Notes: generated by a model not told the origin, from the sequence alone. DNA of 64,000 bases from JAPULR01 sp965238215 (GCA_965238215.1 OZ250180.1:1612001-1676000); one strand, 5' to 3'. Shown: positions 32,430-40,861, numbered from the stretch's first letter. Numbers and translations: made by a program.

Positions 32430-33704
32430 TCACTCTCTCTCGCATTCGCCATCCAACGGCTTGCGTATGGTCTGGTTAAAGCGCGGTCTGCGATGATATG
32501 AACCTGTGCGAATTATCACACGGAAATGTTCGCGACGGCAGTACACCTCTAACCCGCAGGTGTGAATATGTCCAGCGCTGACGGAGACGAACTTCCCTGC
32601 GGGCGGCGAGGCCTGACCGGAACTATCCCAGCCCCAGCAGGCCACGGCGCCGTCGGTTCTCACTCCGCAGGTGTGGCTCCCCCCGGCGCTCACGGAGGTG
32701 AACTCCCCTGCGGGGGGCAAGGTACGGCCAGTATCATCATTATCATAGCCCCAGCAGGCTGGGGAGCCGTCGGTCCTTAACCCACAGATGTGGTAACCAC
32801 CTGCGCTGACGGAGGCGAAGTCCCCGCCAGGCGGCGTGGTTTTGCCCCATGAATCGAAGCCCCAGCAGGCTACGGAGCCGTTAGCCCTAACCCCGCAGGT
32901 GCGCTCTCCACCTGCGCTAACGGAGGCGAACTCTCCGCCAGGCGGCGTGGTTTTACCCCATGAATCAAAGCCCCAGCAGGCCACGGCACCGTCGGCTCTC
33001 ACTCCGCAGGTATGGCTCTGCCCGGCGCTGATCGAGGCGAACTCTCCTTCGGGCGGCGAGGCTTCGCCGTACAAGTCTAAGCCCCAACAATCTATTGCGC
33101 CGTCGCTCCTTATTCCGCAGGTGTGACTCTGCCCGGCGCTGACGGAAGTGAATCGTCCTTCAGGTGGCGTGGCTTCGCCGTCTTCATCACTCCCCCAGCA
33201 GGCGACAGAGTCGTCGGCCTTAACTCCGCATGTGTGACCCGACCCTGCACTGACTGAAGTGAATAATCCCTCTGGCGGCGTGGCTTCACCGCCTTCATCA
33301 TTCCCCCAGCAGGCGACGGAGCCGTTGGTCCTTACCCCGCAGGTGTGGTTCCCTCCAGCGCTGACGGAGGCGAACTGCCCTCCAGGTGTCGCGGCTTGGC
33401 CGTCTTCATTACTCCCCCAGCAGTCGATGGAGCCATCGTTTCTGACCCCGCAGGTGTGTCTTCCCCCGGCGCTGACGGAAGTGAATCGTCCCTCCGGCGG
33501 CGTGGCCTCACCGTCTTCATCGCTGCCCCAGCAAGCCACGGTACCGTCGGTTTTCACCCCACAGGTGTGTCTCACTCCAGCGCTGACGGAGGTGAATTCA
33601 TCGCCTTGCGGCTCGGTGGGGTCGCTTCCACCTGCGCACGCCGCAATGATGGCAACAATTAGCAGCATTGCTAGAAGCAGGCCCGCTGGTCGAGCCGGTA
33701 GCAT
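32430..33704 (-). CDS. RCC1/BLIP-II-like repeat lipoprotein, last repeat truncated
   Basis: A 424-residue lipoprotein if the ATG at 33704 is used: signal peptide MLPARPAGLLLAML with Cys22 in IIAACAGG. An upstream in-frame start would add 39 unsuitable residues. It then has nine repeats of 36-39 residues, each of the form F-x-SVSAG-x-x-HTCGVR ... ACWG ... PPEG, the pattern of RCC1/BLIP-II beta-propellers. A tenth repeat starts (KFVSVSAG) but breaks off at CGLEV and runs for 50 unrelated residues to a stop that touches the stop of the FRG gene. The last blade therefore looks cut off by the neighbouring insertion. Likely a surface protein for protein-protein binding. Confidence 0.75.
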   Translation of the reverse strand: MLPARPAGLLLAMLLIVAIIAACAGGSDPTEPQGDEFTSVSAGVRHTCGVKTDGTVACWGSDEDGEATPPEGRFTSVSAGGRHTCGVRNDGSIDCWGSNEDGQAATPGGQFASVSAGGNHTCGVRTNGSVACWGNDEGGEATPPEGLFTSVSAGSGHTCGVKADDSVACWGSDEDGEATPPEGRFTSVSAGQSHTCGIRSDGAIDCWGLDLYGEASPPEGEFASISAGQSHTCGVRADGAVACWGFDSWGKTTPPGGEFASVSAGGERTCGVRANGSVACWGFDSWGKTTPPGGDFASVSAGGYHICGLRTDGSPACWGYDNDDTGRTLPPAGEFTSVSAGGSHTCGVRTDGAVACWGWDSSGQASPPAGKFVSVSAGHIHTCGLEVYCRREHFRVIIRTGSYHRRPRFNQTIRKPLDGECERE

Positions 33705-34022
33705 CAACCTGCAACGGGTGCCTCGTGCCCCAGTTCTATCTGTCAATAAGGAGCCTCGTGCAGAGAATCCCTCTACAACAATATACTTAGCTTGTACATT
33801 TATGCTATTTTGTTCTACCAACCCATCGGTGTCAACTATTTACCCCATCTGTGGTCTCATCGAAAGTGAGGTGGACCCATCTAGTGTTCCAGAATTAAAG
33901 AAGAGCCGAGTGAAAATGCCAATGCTATCTCATCGACACTCGATGGGACGTCTCCGCTGGTGGCGGACATTCCAGCCTTAGAGCACCCCCCTAGAAAGCC
34001 AGCGATGCCGAAGGGTGCCGAC

Positions 34023-34065
34023 GGACCATTACATCTACGCCATTTTGCGGGAGGAACGGGGTTGA
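34023..34065 (+). pseudogene. 3'-end remnant of a duplicated GNAT gene
   Basis: Reads RVPTDHYIYAILREERG followed by a stop, matching the last 14 or so codons of the intact acetyltransferase (DHYVYAILREEWG). Nothing upstream in this frame matches. It is the right-hand copy of the direct repeat that brackets the FRG and RCC1 genes. The rest of 33822-34144 shows no gene. Confidence 0.65.
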
Positions 34066-34144
34066 GGCACGAGCCAGTAGACTTCACATTACCAGCCGCC
34101 GACTCCTAATCCGTGCAGAATTAATGTCGGTTTCTTGAACTCCC

Positions 34145-35077
34145 TCAGTATCCCGCGCCCGCGCCAACTTTAGGGGACACACCCTCGCTGTACCGAATCC
34201 TTGGGTCTAAAAATGCTCGGAGTATGTCGACGATCAGGTGGCACAGGATGAACCCGCCCGCCAGGACGAGCACCACTCCACTTAGCATGGGATGATAGTC
34301 CAAGGCACTAATAGACTGTACTGCCAAGAGTGCAGCGCCAGGCCATTGAAATATCGCTTCCGTCAACACCAAGGCAGTCATAAAGGACCCGCCTATAAGA
34401 CCGAAGGACATGAGGGGCGAAACGGCAACATTCCTCAAGCAGTGCTTCCAGATAATCTTCCATTCGGTCAGTCCCTTGATGCGGGCCAGTTTGACGTAAT
34501 CGCTTTCCAGGGCTGTCAGCATGGCGGAACGGGTATGCTTCGCCAGCACCACAGCAGGCAGCCACGCCAGGGTGATGGCGGGGAGTATCAGGTGGGTGAA
34601 ACCACCCCCGCTTGTGACGGGTAGCTTTCCTGGAAGGTAAGCGGCGACCCCTATGAGCGCGACACCCAGCCAGAAGATAGGCATCGACTGCCCAAAGGAG
34701 ACCACCATGTTGGCCCATCGGTCAAAGGGAGTGCCCTTGTTTATGGCTGCTAGAACCCCCAAGCTTATGCCAAGGACGGCACTCACCGCCAGCGCAAGCG
34801 AGGCCAACCGCAAGGTGGTGGGAAGTCGTTCCAAGACTATATTCCCGGAACCACGTTCCAAGCCCCAGGCCTTATCCCAGTTGCCTTGGAATAGGTCGTT
34901 CATATAGCGGGCGTACTGGACGACCAGTTGTCGCTCTTCAACCATACGGGAACCAGGTTCCCCCCACACATATCGCACGTCATAACGTTCAGGACGCACG
35001 AGCGCGAAGGTCAGGATTGACAGCGCGAAGAGGGCAAGGAAGGCAAAGCCTACCCGGCGAAACAAATATTGTTGCAT
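34145..35077 (-). CDS. Orphan DppB/OppB-type ABC transporter permease
   Basis: A 310-residue membrane protein with six predicted helices and the cytoplasmic ATPase-contact loop SDYVKLARIKGLTEWKIIWKH near residues 190-212. It starts like DppB (QQYLFRRVGFAFLALFALSI) and appears intact. A working peptide or nickel importer would also need a DppC permease, two ATPases and a binding protein; none is nearby. It may be a leftover of a lost operon or may share components encoded elsewhere. It lies in the accessory block next to gene remnants. Confidence 0.75.
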   Translation of the reverse strand: MQQYLFRRVGFAFLALFALSILTFALVRPERYDVRYVWGEPGSRMVEERQLVVQYARYMNDLFQGNWDKAWGLERGSGNIVLERLPTTLRLASLALAVSAVLGISLGVLAAINKGTPFDRWANMVVSFGQSMPIFWLGVALIGVAAYLPGKLPVTSGGGFTHLILPAITLAWLPAVVLAKHTRSAMLTALESDYVKLARIKGLTEWKIIWKHCLRNVAVSPLMSFGLIGGSFMTALVLTEAIFQWPGAALLAVQSISALDYHPMLSGVVLVLAGGFILCHLIVDILRAFLDPRIRYSEGVSPKVGAGAGY

Positions 35078-35342
35078 CTTTCACGTCCTCCTCTACACAG
35101 CAATTATGCAGAACTTCTGAAGCTTCTGCGCGATAATCCTCATAGTCCAAGCGCGGCGCCCAAAACCAGACAGGCCTCAAGTCTGAGATAGAATCGGCCA
35201 ATAGCTCCACGAACGTATGATTGCAGAAACAGCTTTGCATGAGTCGGTAAGTTTTGTCAAATTCATAGGCTTGCTGAACGCAAATTTCTCTCTGTCTCCA
35301 GCTGCGTAGTGCGTCATTGACCCACCTTTTGTCCCTATACAT
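34989..35342 (-). CDS. Hypothetical protein, doubtful
   Basis: A 117-residue open frame with ATG at 35342 and AAGG seven bases upstream. It overlaps the start of the permease gene by 89 bases, which argues against the last 30 residues being real. The N-terminal two thirds (several Trp, Tyr and Cys residues) looks protein-like but matches no family I know. It may be a fragment of a decayed gene. Otherwise 35078-35377 holds nothing recognisable. Confidence 0.2.
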   Translation of the reverse strand: MYRDKRWVNDALRSWRQREICVQQAYEFDKTYRLMQSCFCNHTFVELLADSISDLRPVWFWAPRLDYEDYRAEASEVLHNCCVEEDVKDATIFVSPGRLCLPCPLRAVNPDLRARAS

Positions 35343-35377
35343 AATGACCTTGTCACTGGAGAAGGGGGTATTCAGGC

Positions 35378-35791
35378 ATGCTTGAATGGCTTGGCATTGA
35401 CCACCTTTTCGAGCTTTCCCGCACGGAGGCGATTGCGGGGTTTTTCACTCCGCTTGCGATCTTCGCCGTGTTTCTCCGAGCGTAGCTAATACTGCCGGCG
35501 AGGCGGGTCCCCGGCTACGTCATCAATACGGAGACCGGCAAACCCCGGAAGTACAGGCTGAACGGTCTCCTTGTGTTCGGACACTTCGGCAATCCCTGGG
35601 CCTGGACCTACTTCGTCGTCATCGTCACGCTGTTCACCTTCCGTCAACGTGACGACGACAAGCACTGTGCCGAGAAGTACGGCGCCGAAAAGTGGGCAGA
35701 GTACAAGGCGCGGGTGAAGTTCCGATTTGCCCCGGCATCTACTAACAGAGTTGCCCCGCAGACGACGTGCGTCGCTTGTGAGCACAGCTAA
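35378..35791 (+). pseudogene. Decayed sterol-reductase-like gene (ERG4/ERG24 or DUF1295 type)
   Basis: A single reading frame from ATG 35378 (GGGGG about 10 bases upstream) gives MLEWLGIDHLFELSRTEAIA, then a TAG at 35483-35485, then RRVPGYVINTETGKPRKYRL and NGLLVF. It jumps directly to a C-terminal part containing WTYFVVIVTLF and RDDDKHCAEKYG followed by KARVKFRF. The first part matches the N-terminus and the second the NADPH-binding C-terminus of delta-14 sterol reductase-like membrane proteins, but some 250 residues between them are missing. The frame is preserved across the deletion. One nonsense codon and one large deletion make it a pseudogene. Confidence 0.65.
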
Positions 35792-35956
35792 AGCTTGACT
35801 ACAGGTGCAGACCGACCCTCAACGCGGCATGTTACTCGTTTTGCCCAGCCTGGTGGGCCATTTGCGGCAGGCGGCGCCATCCTTGAGGTGTGATTGGAAA
35901 TCGACGAGGGATTCACACACCCGAGTGAACTAGCGGAATAATCGCGAACAGACCCT

Positions 35957-36238
35957 TTATTGATTGCCGTTGTGATGTTCAGTGCTCAGATTGTGGCCAA
36001 TGGCATGCAATTTGGACTCGATTCCAGCCCTTCCACGGAGGAGGATCTCCGTCTGTTGAGTGAAGGATTGCGGCAGCGCCTGGAGAATCTTGCGACCCAA
36101 GTCGTACATCTCCTCCGGACTGCCATACAGCCGGTGTTGATAGCCCGTCTCGTCCAAAATCTCCAGGTTGAAGCCTTTGTTATAGTAGTGGTCCCCGGAT
36201 CGATCTATCGTCGCTTTCTTGATTCTGCGTTCTTTCAT
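35957..36238 (-). CDS. Hypothetical protein
   Basis: A 93-residue protein from ATG 36238, which has AAGGAG seven bases upstream and is clearly better than the in-frame ATG 42 bases earlier. The sequence starts MKERRIKKATIDRSG, followed by NLEILDETGYQHRLYGSPEEM, with a C-terminal amphipathic helix and polar tail. It is soluble, charged and without membrane segments. I recognise no family. It lies alone between the sterol-reductase remnant and the ImmA-type gene. Confidence 0.5.
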   Translation of the reverse strand: MKERRIKKATIDRSGDHYYNKGFNLEILDETGYQHRLYGSPEEMYDLGRKILQALPQSFTQQTEILLRGRAGIESKLHAIGHNLSTEHHNGNQ

Positions 36239-36579
36239 GGTCTGTCTCCTTAACGCATCACATCTGTAGCCATCCCGCAAACCCTATTGACTGGTACATC
36301 CGAACGTCAATAAAAGTGGATGTAACTTTAGGGGAAACGCTTGGGTTTGGGGGCCTAGATTATGTAACCGGCGGCGTGGGGGAGGGTGAAAGCGGGCTGT
36401 TCATATAAGCGGTTGACAAGCCCCTATGGAGGCTCATCTCCAAAAGGTTAATGATCCGATAAGCAATGGAATCGAGCCAAGAGGGTGCATTGTGAAGTAT
36501 GATATGCTGTGCCACACAGTCCATAAGAGTTGCCGGGACAGCAAAAAGACAAAGGATGAAGTCCCGCGTGTAGAGAACA
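36239..36579. other. Intergenic region before the ImmA/IrrE-DUF4411 pair
   Basis: AT-richer than the window average around 36440-36580. A TTGACA at about 36413 has no -10 at the right distance. TATGAT and TATGCT near 36499-36510 could be -10 boxes without a good -35. No gene is evident on either strand. Confidence 0.3.
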
Positions 36580-37764
36580 TTGACTACTAAAGCTATAGTG
36601 ACTCCTAGCTTGCTTACTTGGGCCCGCCGTCGCCGTGGCTTGGGAATTCCCGAAATTGCTTCCAAGTTAAATGTTAAGCCTGAGGCCGTACTTGCTTGGG
36701 AGGCTGGCAAGAAGCTCCCCACATTTCGGCAAGCACAGCGGTTTGCCCAGGCGTTGTACGTTCCCTTTGGTTATCTGTACCTGTCAAAGCCGCCTATAGA
36801 GAAACTGCCCCTCCCGGACTTCCGCGTAATCCCTGGGCAGCCACCCATGGACCCGAGCCCTGACTTGTTGGATCTACTCAATAGCGTCCTAGGCAAGCAG
36901 CAATGGTTCAGGGAATATAGAGAGTCGGAGGGGGTCGAGCAATTGCCTTTCGTGGGGCGCTTCCGTATGTCAGATTCTGAGGAGGATGTCGCAGCAGACA
37001 TTCGAGAAGTGGTTGACGTGGAAGGTGCCAGGGCACGAGTTACCAATTGGGACGCGTTCATTCGAGAACTTTCTAGAAACGCCGAAAGCGTCGGAATAAT
37101 GGTAATGCGAAGCGGTGTTGTAGGGAACAACAACCATCGTCCTCTAAACTTTAAGGAATTTCGCGGATTTTCCATAAGTGACAACATCGCTCCGCTGATT
37201 TTCCTCAATGGACGAGACTTCAGGGGGGCCCAGATCTTTACATTGGCCCATGAAATGGCTCACATTTGGTCAGGACAAGGCGGCCTGTCTAATCCCGACT
37301 ACAGCCTAAGTTCTGAGTGGACGGACATTCCCGTGGAACGTTTCTGCAACCGCGTTGCAGCAGAAACACTGGTACCAAGGGGTGATTTCCAAGCCCGGTG
37401 GGAAAATGGCCAAGCCTCCTTGGAATCCAACCTTACGAACCTTAGCAGCCACTATAAGGTTAGCAACATGGTGGTATTGCGGCAGGCATATGACAATGAC
37501 CTCTTACCTATTTCCGACTATCGTAAGGCCTACCGAGAACTCGCGAGGCAGGCCAGTGAGGTTCCGTCGACCCTTACACCGGGGGGCAACTTTCATTACA
37601 CGTTGACCGCTCGGAACGGAACCTCTTTCACCGAGGCTGTGGTTTCAAGCGCCGCGGGAGGTGCACTGCTAAGTAGCGAAGCCGCCGATATGCTTGGTGT
37701 TAAGGTGAAGACACTTCCCGGCCTAGCCGAGTATCTATTCGGGAGCCGCCTAAATCTTGATTGA
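36580..37764 (+). CDS. HTH-XRE regulator fused to ImmA/IrrE metallopeptidase
   Basis: A 394-residue protein. Residues about 8-62 form a Cro/XRE helix-turn-helix (IPEIASKLNVKPEAVLAWEAG). The second half is an ImmA/IrrE (COG2856) zinc peptidase with HEMAH at residues 224-228 in TLAHEMAHIW and a downstream RFCNRVAAETLVP helix. In this family the peptidase half often acts as the antitoxin or derepressor of an adjacent toxin. It starts with TTG at 36580; no better start keeps the HTH whole. It overlaps the DUF4411 gene by eight bases, so the two are a co-translated unit. AT-richer than the surroundings. Confidence 0.8.
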   Translation: MTTKAIVTPSLLTWARRRRGLGIPEIASKLNVKPEAVLAWEAGKKLPTFRQAQRFAQALYVPFGYLYLSKPPIEKLPLPDFRVIPGQPPMDPSPDLLDLLNSVLGKQQWFREYRESEGVEQLPFVGRFRMSDSEEDVAADIREVVDVEGARARVTNWDAFIRELSRNAESVGIMVMRSGVVGNNNHRPLNFKEFRGFSISDNIAPLIFLNGRDFRGAQIFTLAHEMAHIWSGQGGLSNPDYSLSSEWTDIPVERFCNRVAAETLVPRGDFQARWENGQASLESNLTNLSSHYKVSNMVVLRQAYDNDLLPISDYRKAYRELARQASEVPSTLTPGGNFHYTLTARNGTSFTEAVVSSAAGGALLSSEAADMLGVKVKTLPGLAEYLFGSRLNLD

Positions 37765-38254
37765 CTACTGGCTCGACAGTAACGTTTTCATTGAAGGCAA
37801 AAAGGGACCGTATGGCTTCGATATAGCGCCAAGATTTTGGGAACTCTTAGATGAAATGATAGCAGACGCCCGGATCGCCTGCCCAATAACTGTGTATGAC
37901 GAATTGCTGGAAGGGCAGGACGATCTTGCGACATGGGCGAAAGCTCGAAGAAAGTCGGGCCTGTTTGTTGAGCCGGATGGGGTGGTGCAAGTCGCATACC
38001 GAAAAGTAATCGGATACGTGATGCGCCGTTACCCTGACAATCAATCTAGGCGTAGATTTTTGAGCCGTGCAGACCCTTGGGTTATAGCCCACGCAATGGC
38101 GACAGGCGGAGCAGTCACATCAATAGAGACCAGAGTGCCTAAGAACTCACAAAAAGTGCGAATTCCAAACGTCTGCGAGTATGGCAACTTCTCCATTTCA
38201 TGCGTCACGACTTACGACATGTTGCGCAACCTGGGAGTATCGTGGACAAGCTAG
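37757..38254 (+). CDS. DUF4411 PIN-like toxin
   Basis: A 165-residue protein starting YWLDSNVFIEGKK, where the Asp in LDSNVF is the first acidic residue of a PIN-like nuclease centre, with further acidic residues in VYDELLEG and SRADPWVIAHAM. DUF4411 proteins are regularly encoded next to XRE-ImmA/IrrE proteins and are thought to be nuclease toxins. It also begins with TTG (37757), overlapping the stop of the upstream gene by eight bases. Both halves appear intact. Target RNA or DNA is unknown. Confidence 0.75.
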   Translation: MIDYWLDSNVFIEGKKGPYGFDIAPRFWELLDEMIADARIACPITVYDELLEGQDDLATWAKARRKSGLFVEPDGVVQVAYRKVIGYVMRRYPDNQSRRRFLSRADPWVIAHAMATGGAVTSIETRVPKNSQKVRIPNVCEYGNFSISCVTTYDMLRNLGVSWTS

Positions 38255-38490
38255 CCTGATACAGCCTATTCTCATACGACACCCATTAACGGAGTCGTCA
38301 GATTGAAGTTGCCTTCCCGCTTGGGAATCCTACCACGGCCTACCCGTAAGATCGCTCCACACAGACTCATATCTGCAGAGGATTTCAGGTGGGTACAGCA
38401 CCCCTAGAGTAAGGCCCCATAGAAGACCAGCGCTTCCATGGCTTACTTACAGAGCGGATTTTGCGTCCGTTATCAACTGAGGAGCAAGAA

Positions 38491-38565
38491 TGGGCCGTCA
38501 GGGATTCGAACCCTGGACACCCGGATTAAAAGTCCGGTGCTCTGACCAAGCTGAGCTAACGGCCC
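38491..38565 (-). tRNA. tRNA-Lys (anticodon UUU)
   Basis: On the minus strand a complete cloverleaf: 7-bp acceptor stem GGGCCGT/ACGGCCC with discriminator A, D-arm TTAGCTCAGCTTGGTCAGAG, anticodon stem CCGGA/TCCGG with loop CTTTTAA (anticodon TTT at 38528-38530), and T-arm CAGGGTTCGAATCCCTG. The 3' CCA is not encoded. The 3' end points toward the accessory block that ends at 38254, a common place for integration. Confidence 0.95.
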
Positions 38566-38926
38566 TCGATGCAGATAAGCTATTGTACGGAAGCACCCAT
38601 TGGCTTTCAATGAGGCGTTGGCGGTTGGGAGCGTCGCCCTTGCCATTGGGAGACGGGCAGTTCGCGAACCGCCCCTACGTAGGATGGGAATAGCTAGGAT
38701 GAATCATGGATTCCCGCCCCCGTCTTCACGAGGGCAGGCTCTACGCGGGAATAACGGGTAGAGAGGGACGCCCCTACGGGGGATGGGGTTGGGGGGGAAT
38801 GATGGGGGGACGGGAGGTTCGCGAACCTCCCCTACGGGGGACTGGAGGAGGAAGGAGAGGCGGGGTGGGCGTTCGTTGTTATTGAAGGGACTCGGTGGTA
38901 TCCTGCTCGCCTATAGAGCGAGGAAG
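38566..38926. repeat. Repeat-filled intergenic region before the PHP gene
   Basis: Contains two GCCCCTAC-family hairpins (38655-38678 and 38812-38835) and one ATTCCCGCCCCCGTCTTCAC ... ACGCGGGAATAACGG element (about 38707-38757). The in-frame extension of the PHP gene upstream of 38927 runs through these repeats and is not coding. Confidence 0.6.
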
Positions 38927-39595
38927 ATGTACGACTTTCATACACATACTTTTCTCAGCGACGGCGTTCTCTCTCCCATCGAGCTCATCCGCCGCGCCTT
39001 TGTCCGGGGCTACAAGGTCATTGCCATCACCGACCACGTGGGCTTTGGGAACCTGGAATACGTGGTGAAGACTCTGGTGACGGACTGCGCCAAGGCCTCC
39101 GGCCGGTGGGACATTCTGGCCATCCCCGGCGTGGAGATTACCCACGTGCCCAAGGAGGATATCGACATGGTCGCCCGGGAGGCCAAGACCATGGGCGCCC
39201 GGCTGGTGAACGTCCACGGCGAAACCGTGGTGGAGCCCGTGGACCCGGGCACGAACTCGGCCGCCGTCAACTCCGCTTACGTGGACATTCTGGCGCATCC
39301 GGGGCTGCTGACGGTCCAGGAGGCGCGCATGGCCCGGAGGAACGGCACCTTCCTGGAAATTTCGGCCCGGAGGGGACACAGCCTGACCAACGGCCACGTG
39401 GCCAAAACGGCCCTTTCTCAGAAGGCGTCGCTGATTCTGGATTCGGACGCCCATGCGCCCGGGGACCTGCTGACGCCCGACCTGTGTTACAGCGTTGCCC
39501 GCGGCGCCGGACTCACCGAGGAGCAGACGGAAACGCTGCTGCATCAGAACCCCAATCTGCTGTTGGAGAAGTTGGGCTACGCCGCAAGGATGTAG
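38927..39595 (+). CDS. PHP-domain phosphoesterase
   Basis: A 222-residue PHP-fold metal-dependent phosphoesterase. Metal-binding motifs are visible: HTH in YDFHTHTFLSDG (residues 5-7), DH in AITDHVGF (36-37), a Glu in PGVEITH near 71, LAHPG near 124 and DSDAHA near 171. It resembles the histidinol-phosphatase-like or RNase P subunit p30-like PHP proteins; exact substrate unknown. ATG 38927 is chosen because the metal motif begins four codons later and upstream sequence is repeat-derived. Its final eight codons (LGYAARM and stop) are repeated twice downstream at about 40305 and 40655. Confidence 0.85.
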   Translation: MYDFHTHTFLSDGVLSPIELIRRAFVRGYKVIAITDHVGFGNLEYVVKTLVTDCAKASGRWDILAIPGVEITHVPKEDIDMVAREAKTMGARLVNVHGETVVEPVDPGTNSAAVNSAYVDILAHPGLLTVQEARMARRNGTFLEISARRGHSLTNGHVAKTALSQKASLILDSDAHAPGDLLTPDLCYSVARGAGLTEEQTETLLHQNPNLLLEKLGYAARM

Positions 39596-39670
39596 GCGCT
39601 CGTTGATTTAGAGACGTTGCCCTTGAGGCAGCGAGATTCTTCACTCCGCTTCGCTGCGTTCAGAATGACA

Positions 39671-39754
39671 TGTGGGGGGCGCTGCGTTCAGAGTGATATG
39701 TGGGGGGCGCTGCGTTCAGAATGACATGTGGGGGGCGCTGCGTTCAGAATGACA
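39671..39754. repeat. 28-base tandem repeat, three units
   Basis: Units start at 39671, 39699 and 39727, each reading TGTGGGGGGCGCTGCGTTCA plus about eight bases (GAATGACA or GAGTGATA). The unit is part of a longer GATTCTTCACTCCGCTTCGC ... CAGAATGACA repeat found also at about 40368 and 40712. Confidence 0.75.
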
Positions 39755-39849
39755 GGTGGCCAAGAAAGGCCACATAAGGCGATGAAAATGGATGCGGGAA
39801 GAGGGCTGGATCCACCTTCCGGCTTTCGCCGGAATGACGGAGGGGAATG

Positions 39850-40110
39850 GGAGGGGGATTATTCGTTTGACTCGTTTCGATAATCGACTCGGTATCAATT
39901 TGTGCCTGAGATGATTCGTTTCAGGCGTGGGACTCGTTTCAAAAAGTAGGGCAAACGAGTAGATTTGGGGGGATTCGTTATTTTCTGTGGTGGAAACGAA
40001 GGGTGGGTGAGGATAGGGATCGGATGGGTCACCGCATTCGCGAGGACAAGAGTGGGGAGTGGGTTTTCATGGGGGGGATGCTAGCAGGGCAGGGGGATTT
40101 ATGGCAAGGA
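39850..40110. repeat. Intergenic repeat with ACTCGTTT motifs, further copy
   Basis: Several ACTCGTTT / AAACGAGT units (about 39868-39960) followed by ATTCGTTATTTTCTGTGGTG and the GGGGGATGCTAGCAGGGCAG stretch, in the same order as in the repeats at 1-250 and 800-1100. No coding signal. Confidence 0.5.
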
Positions 40111-40143
40111 GATGTTGGCAGTGGGGGAGGTTTTCACTCCCAT

Positions 40144-40772
40144 CCCCCGTCTTCACGGGGGCGGGCTCTACGCGGGAAAAACGGTTGGGCGCGAGAATGG
40201 TGGTGGGCGGGCGGTTCCCGAACCGCCCCTACGGATTGCTACCAACCTAGGCTTGAACGCCCTGTGGTCAGTCTATTTTCATAGCAATTACATGGAGACG
40301 AGCTGGGCTACGCCGCAAGGGTGTAGGCGCTAGCCAATTTAGGGACGTTGCCCTTGAGGCGGCTAGATTCTTCACTCCGCTTCGCTGCGTTCAGAATGAC
40401 ATGTGGGGGGGGCTGCGTTCAGAATCACTATGGCCTTGCTGTGGCCACGCAAGGGGATGAAAATGGACATGGGGGCGAGGGATAGATTCCTGCCCCCGTC
40501 TTCACGGGGGCAGGCTCTACGCGGGAAAAACGGTTGGGCGCGAGAATGGTGGTGGGCGGGCGGTTCCCGAACCGCCCCTACGGATTGCTACCAACCTGGG
40601 CTTGAACGCCTTGTGGTCAGTCTATTTGCATAGCAATTACATGGAGACGAGCTGGGCTACGCCGCAAGGGTGTAGGCGCTAGCCAATTTAGGGACGTTGA
40701 CCCTAGCAGCGAGATTCTTCACTTCGCTCGGCTACGTTCAGAATGACATGTGGGGGGCGCTGCGTTCAAAGT
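40144..40772. repeat. Two long direct repeats, period 349, carrying the end of the PHP gene
   Basis: The segment from about 40144 to 40430 recurs from about 40493 to 40772 with few changes. Each copy holds a GTCTTCACGGGGG hairpin, a GCCCCTAC-family palindrome (40209-40232 and 40558-40581), a copy of the last codons of the PHP gene with its stop (GGGCTACGCCGCAAGGGTGT) and the GATTCTTCACTCCGC element. A third, older copy starts at the PHP gene end itself (about 39575). No gene is supported between 39596 and 40861. Confidence 0.7.
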
Positions 40773-40861
40773 GATATATGGGGGAGGAAGGAAGGGATGG
40801 ATTCCCGCCCCCGCCTTCACGGGGACAGGCTATACGCGGGAATGACGGATCAGGGAGAGAG

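Noticed and set aside
33259..33981. Plus-strand frame opposite the RCC1-repeat gene
   Set aside because: Antisense of the repeats; repetitive Pro/Ser-rich sequence follows from the real gene's repeats.
36360..36722. Minus-strand frame before the ImmA-type gene
   Set aside because: It overlaps the HTH-coding part of a well-supported gene and has no ribosome site or family match.
39596..40861. CRISPR array
   Set aside because: Repeats are of mixed type without regular spacers, and no cas gene is present.
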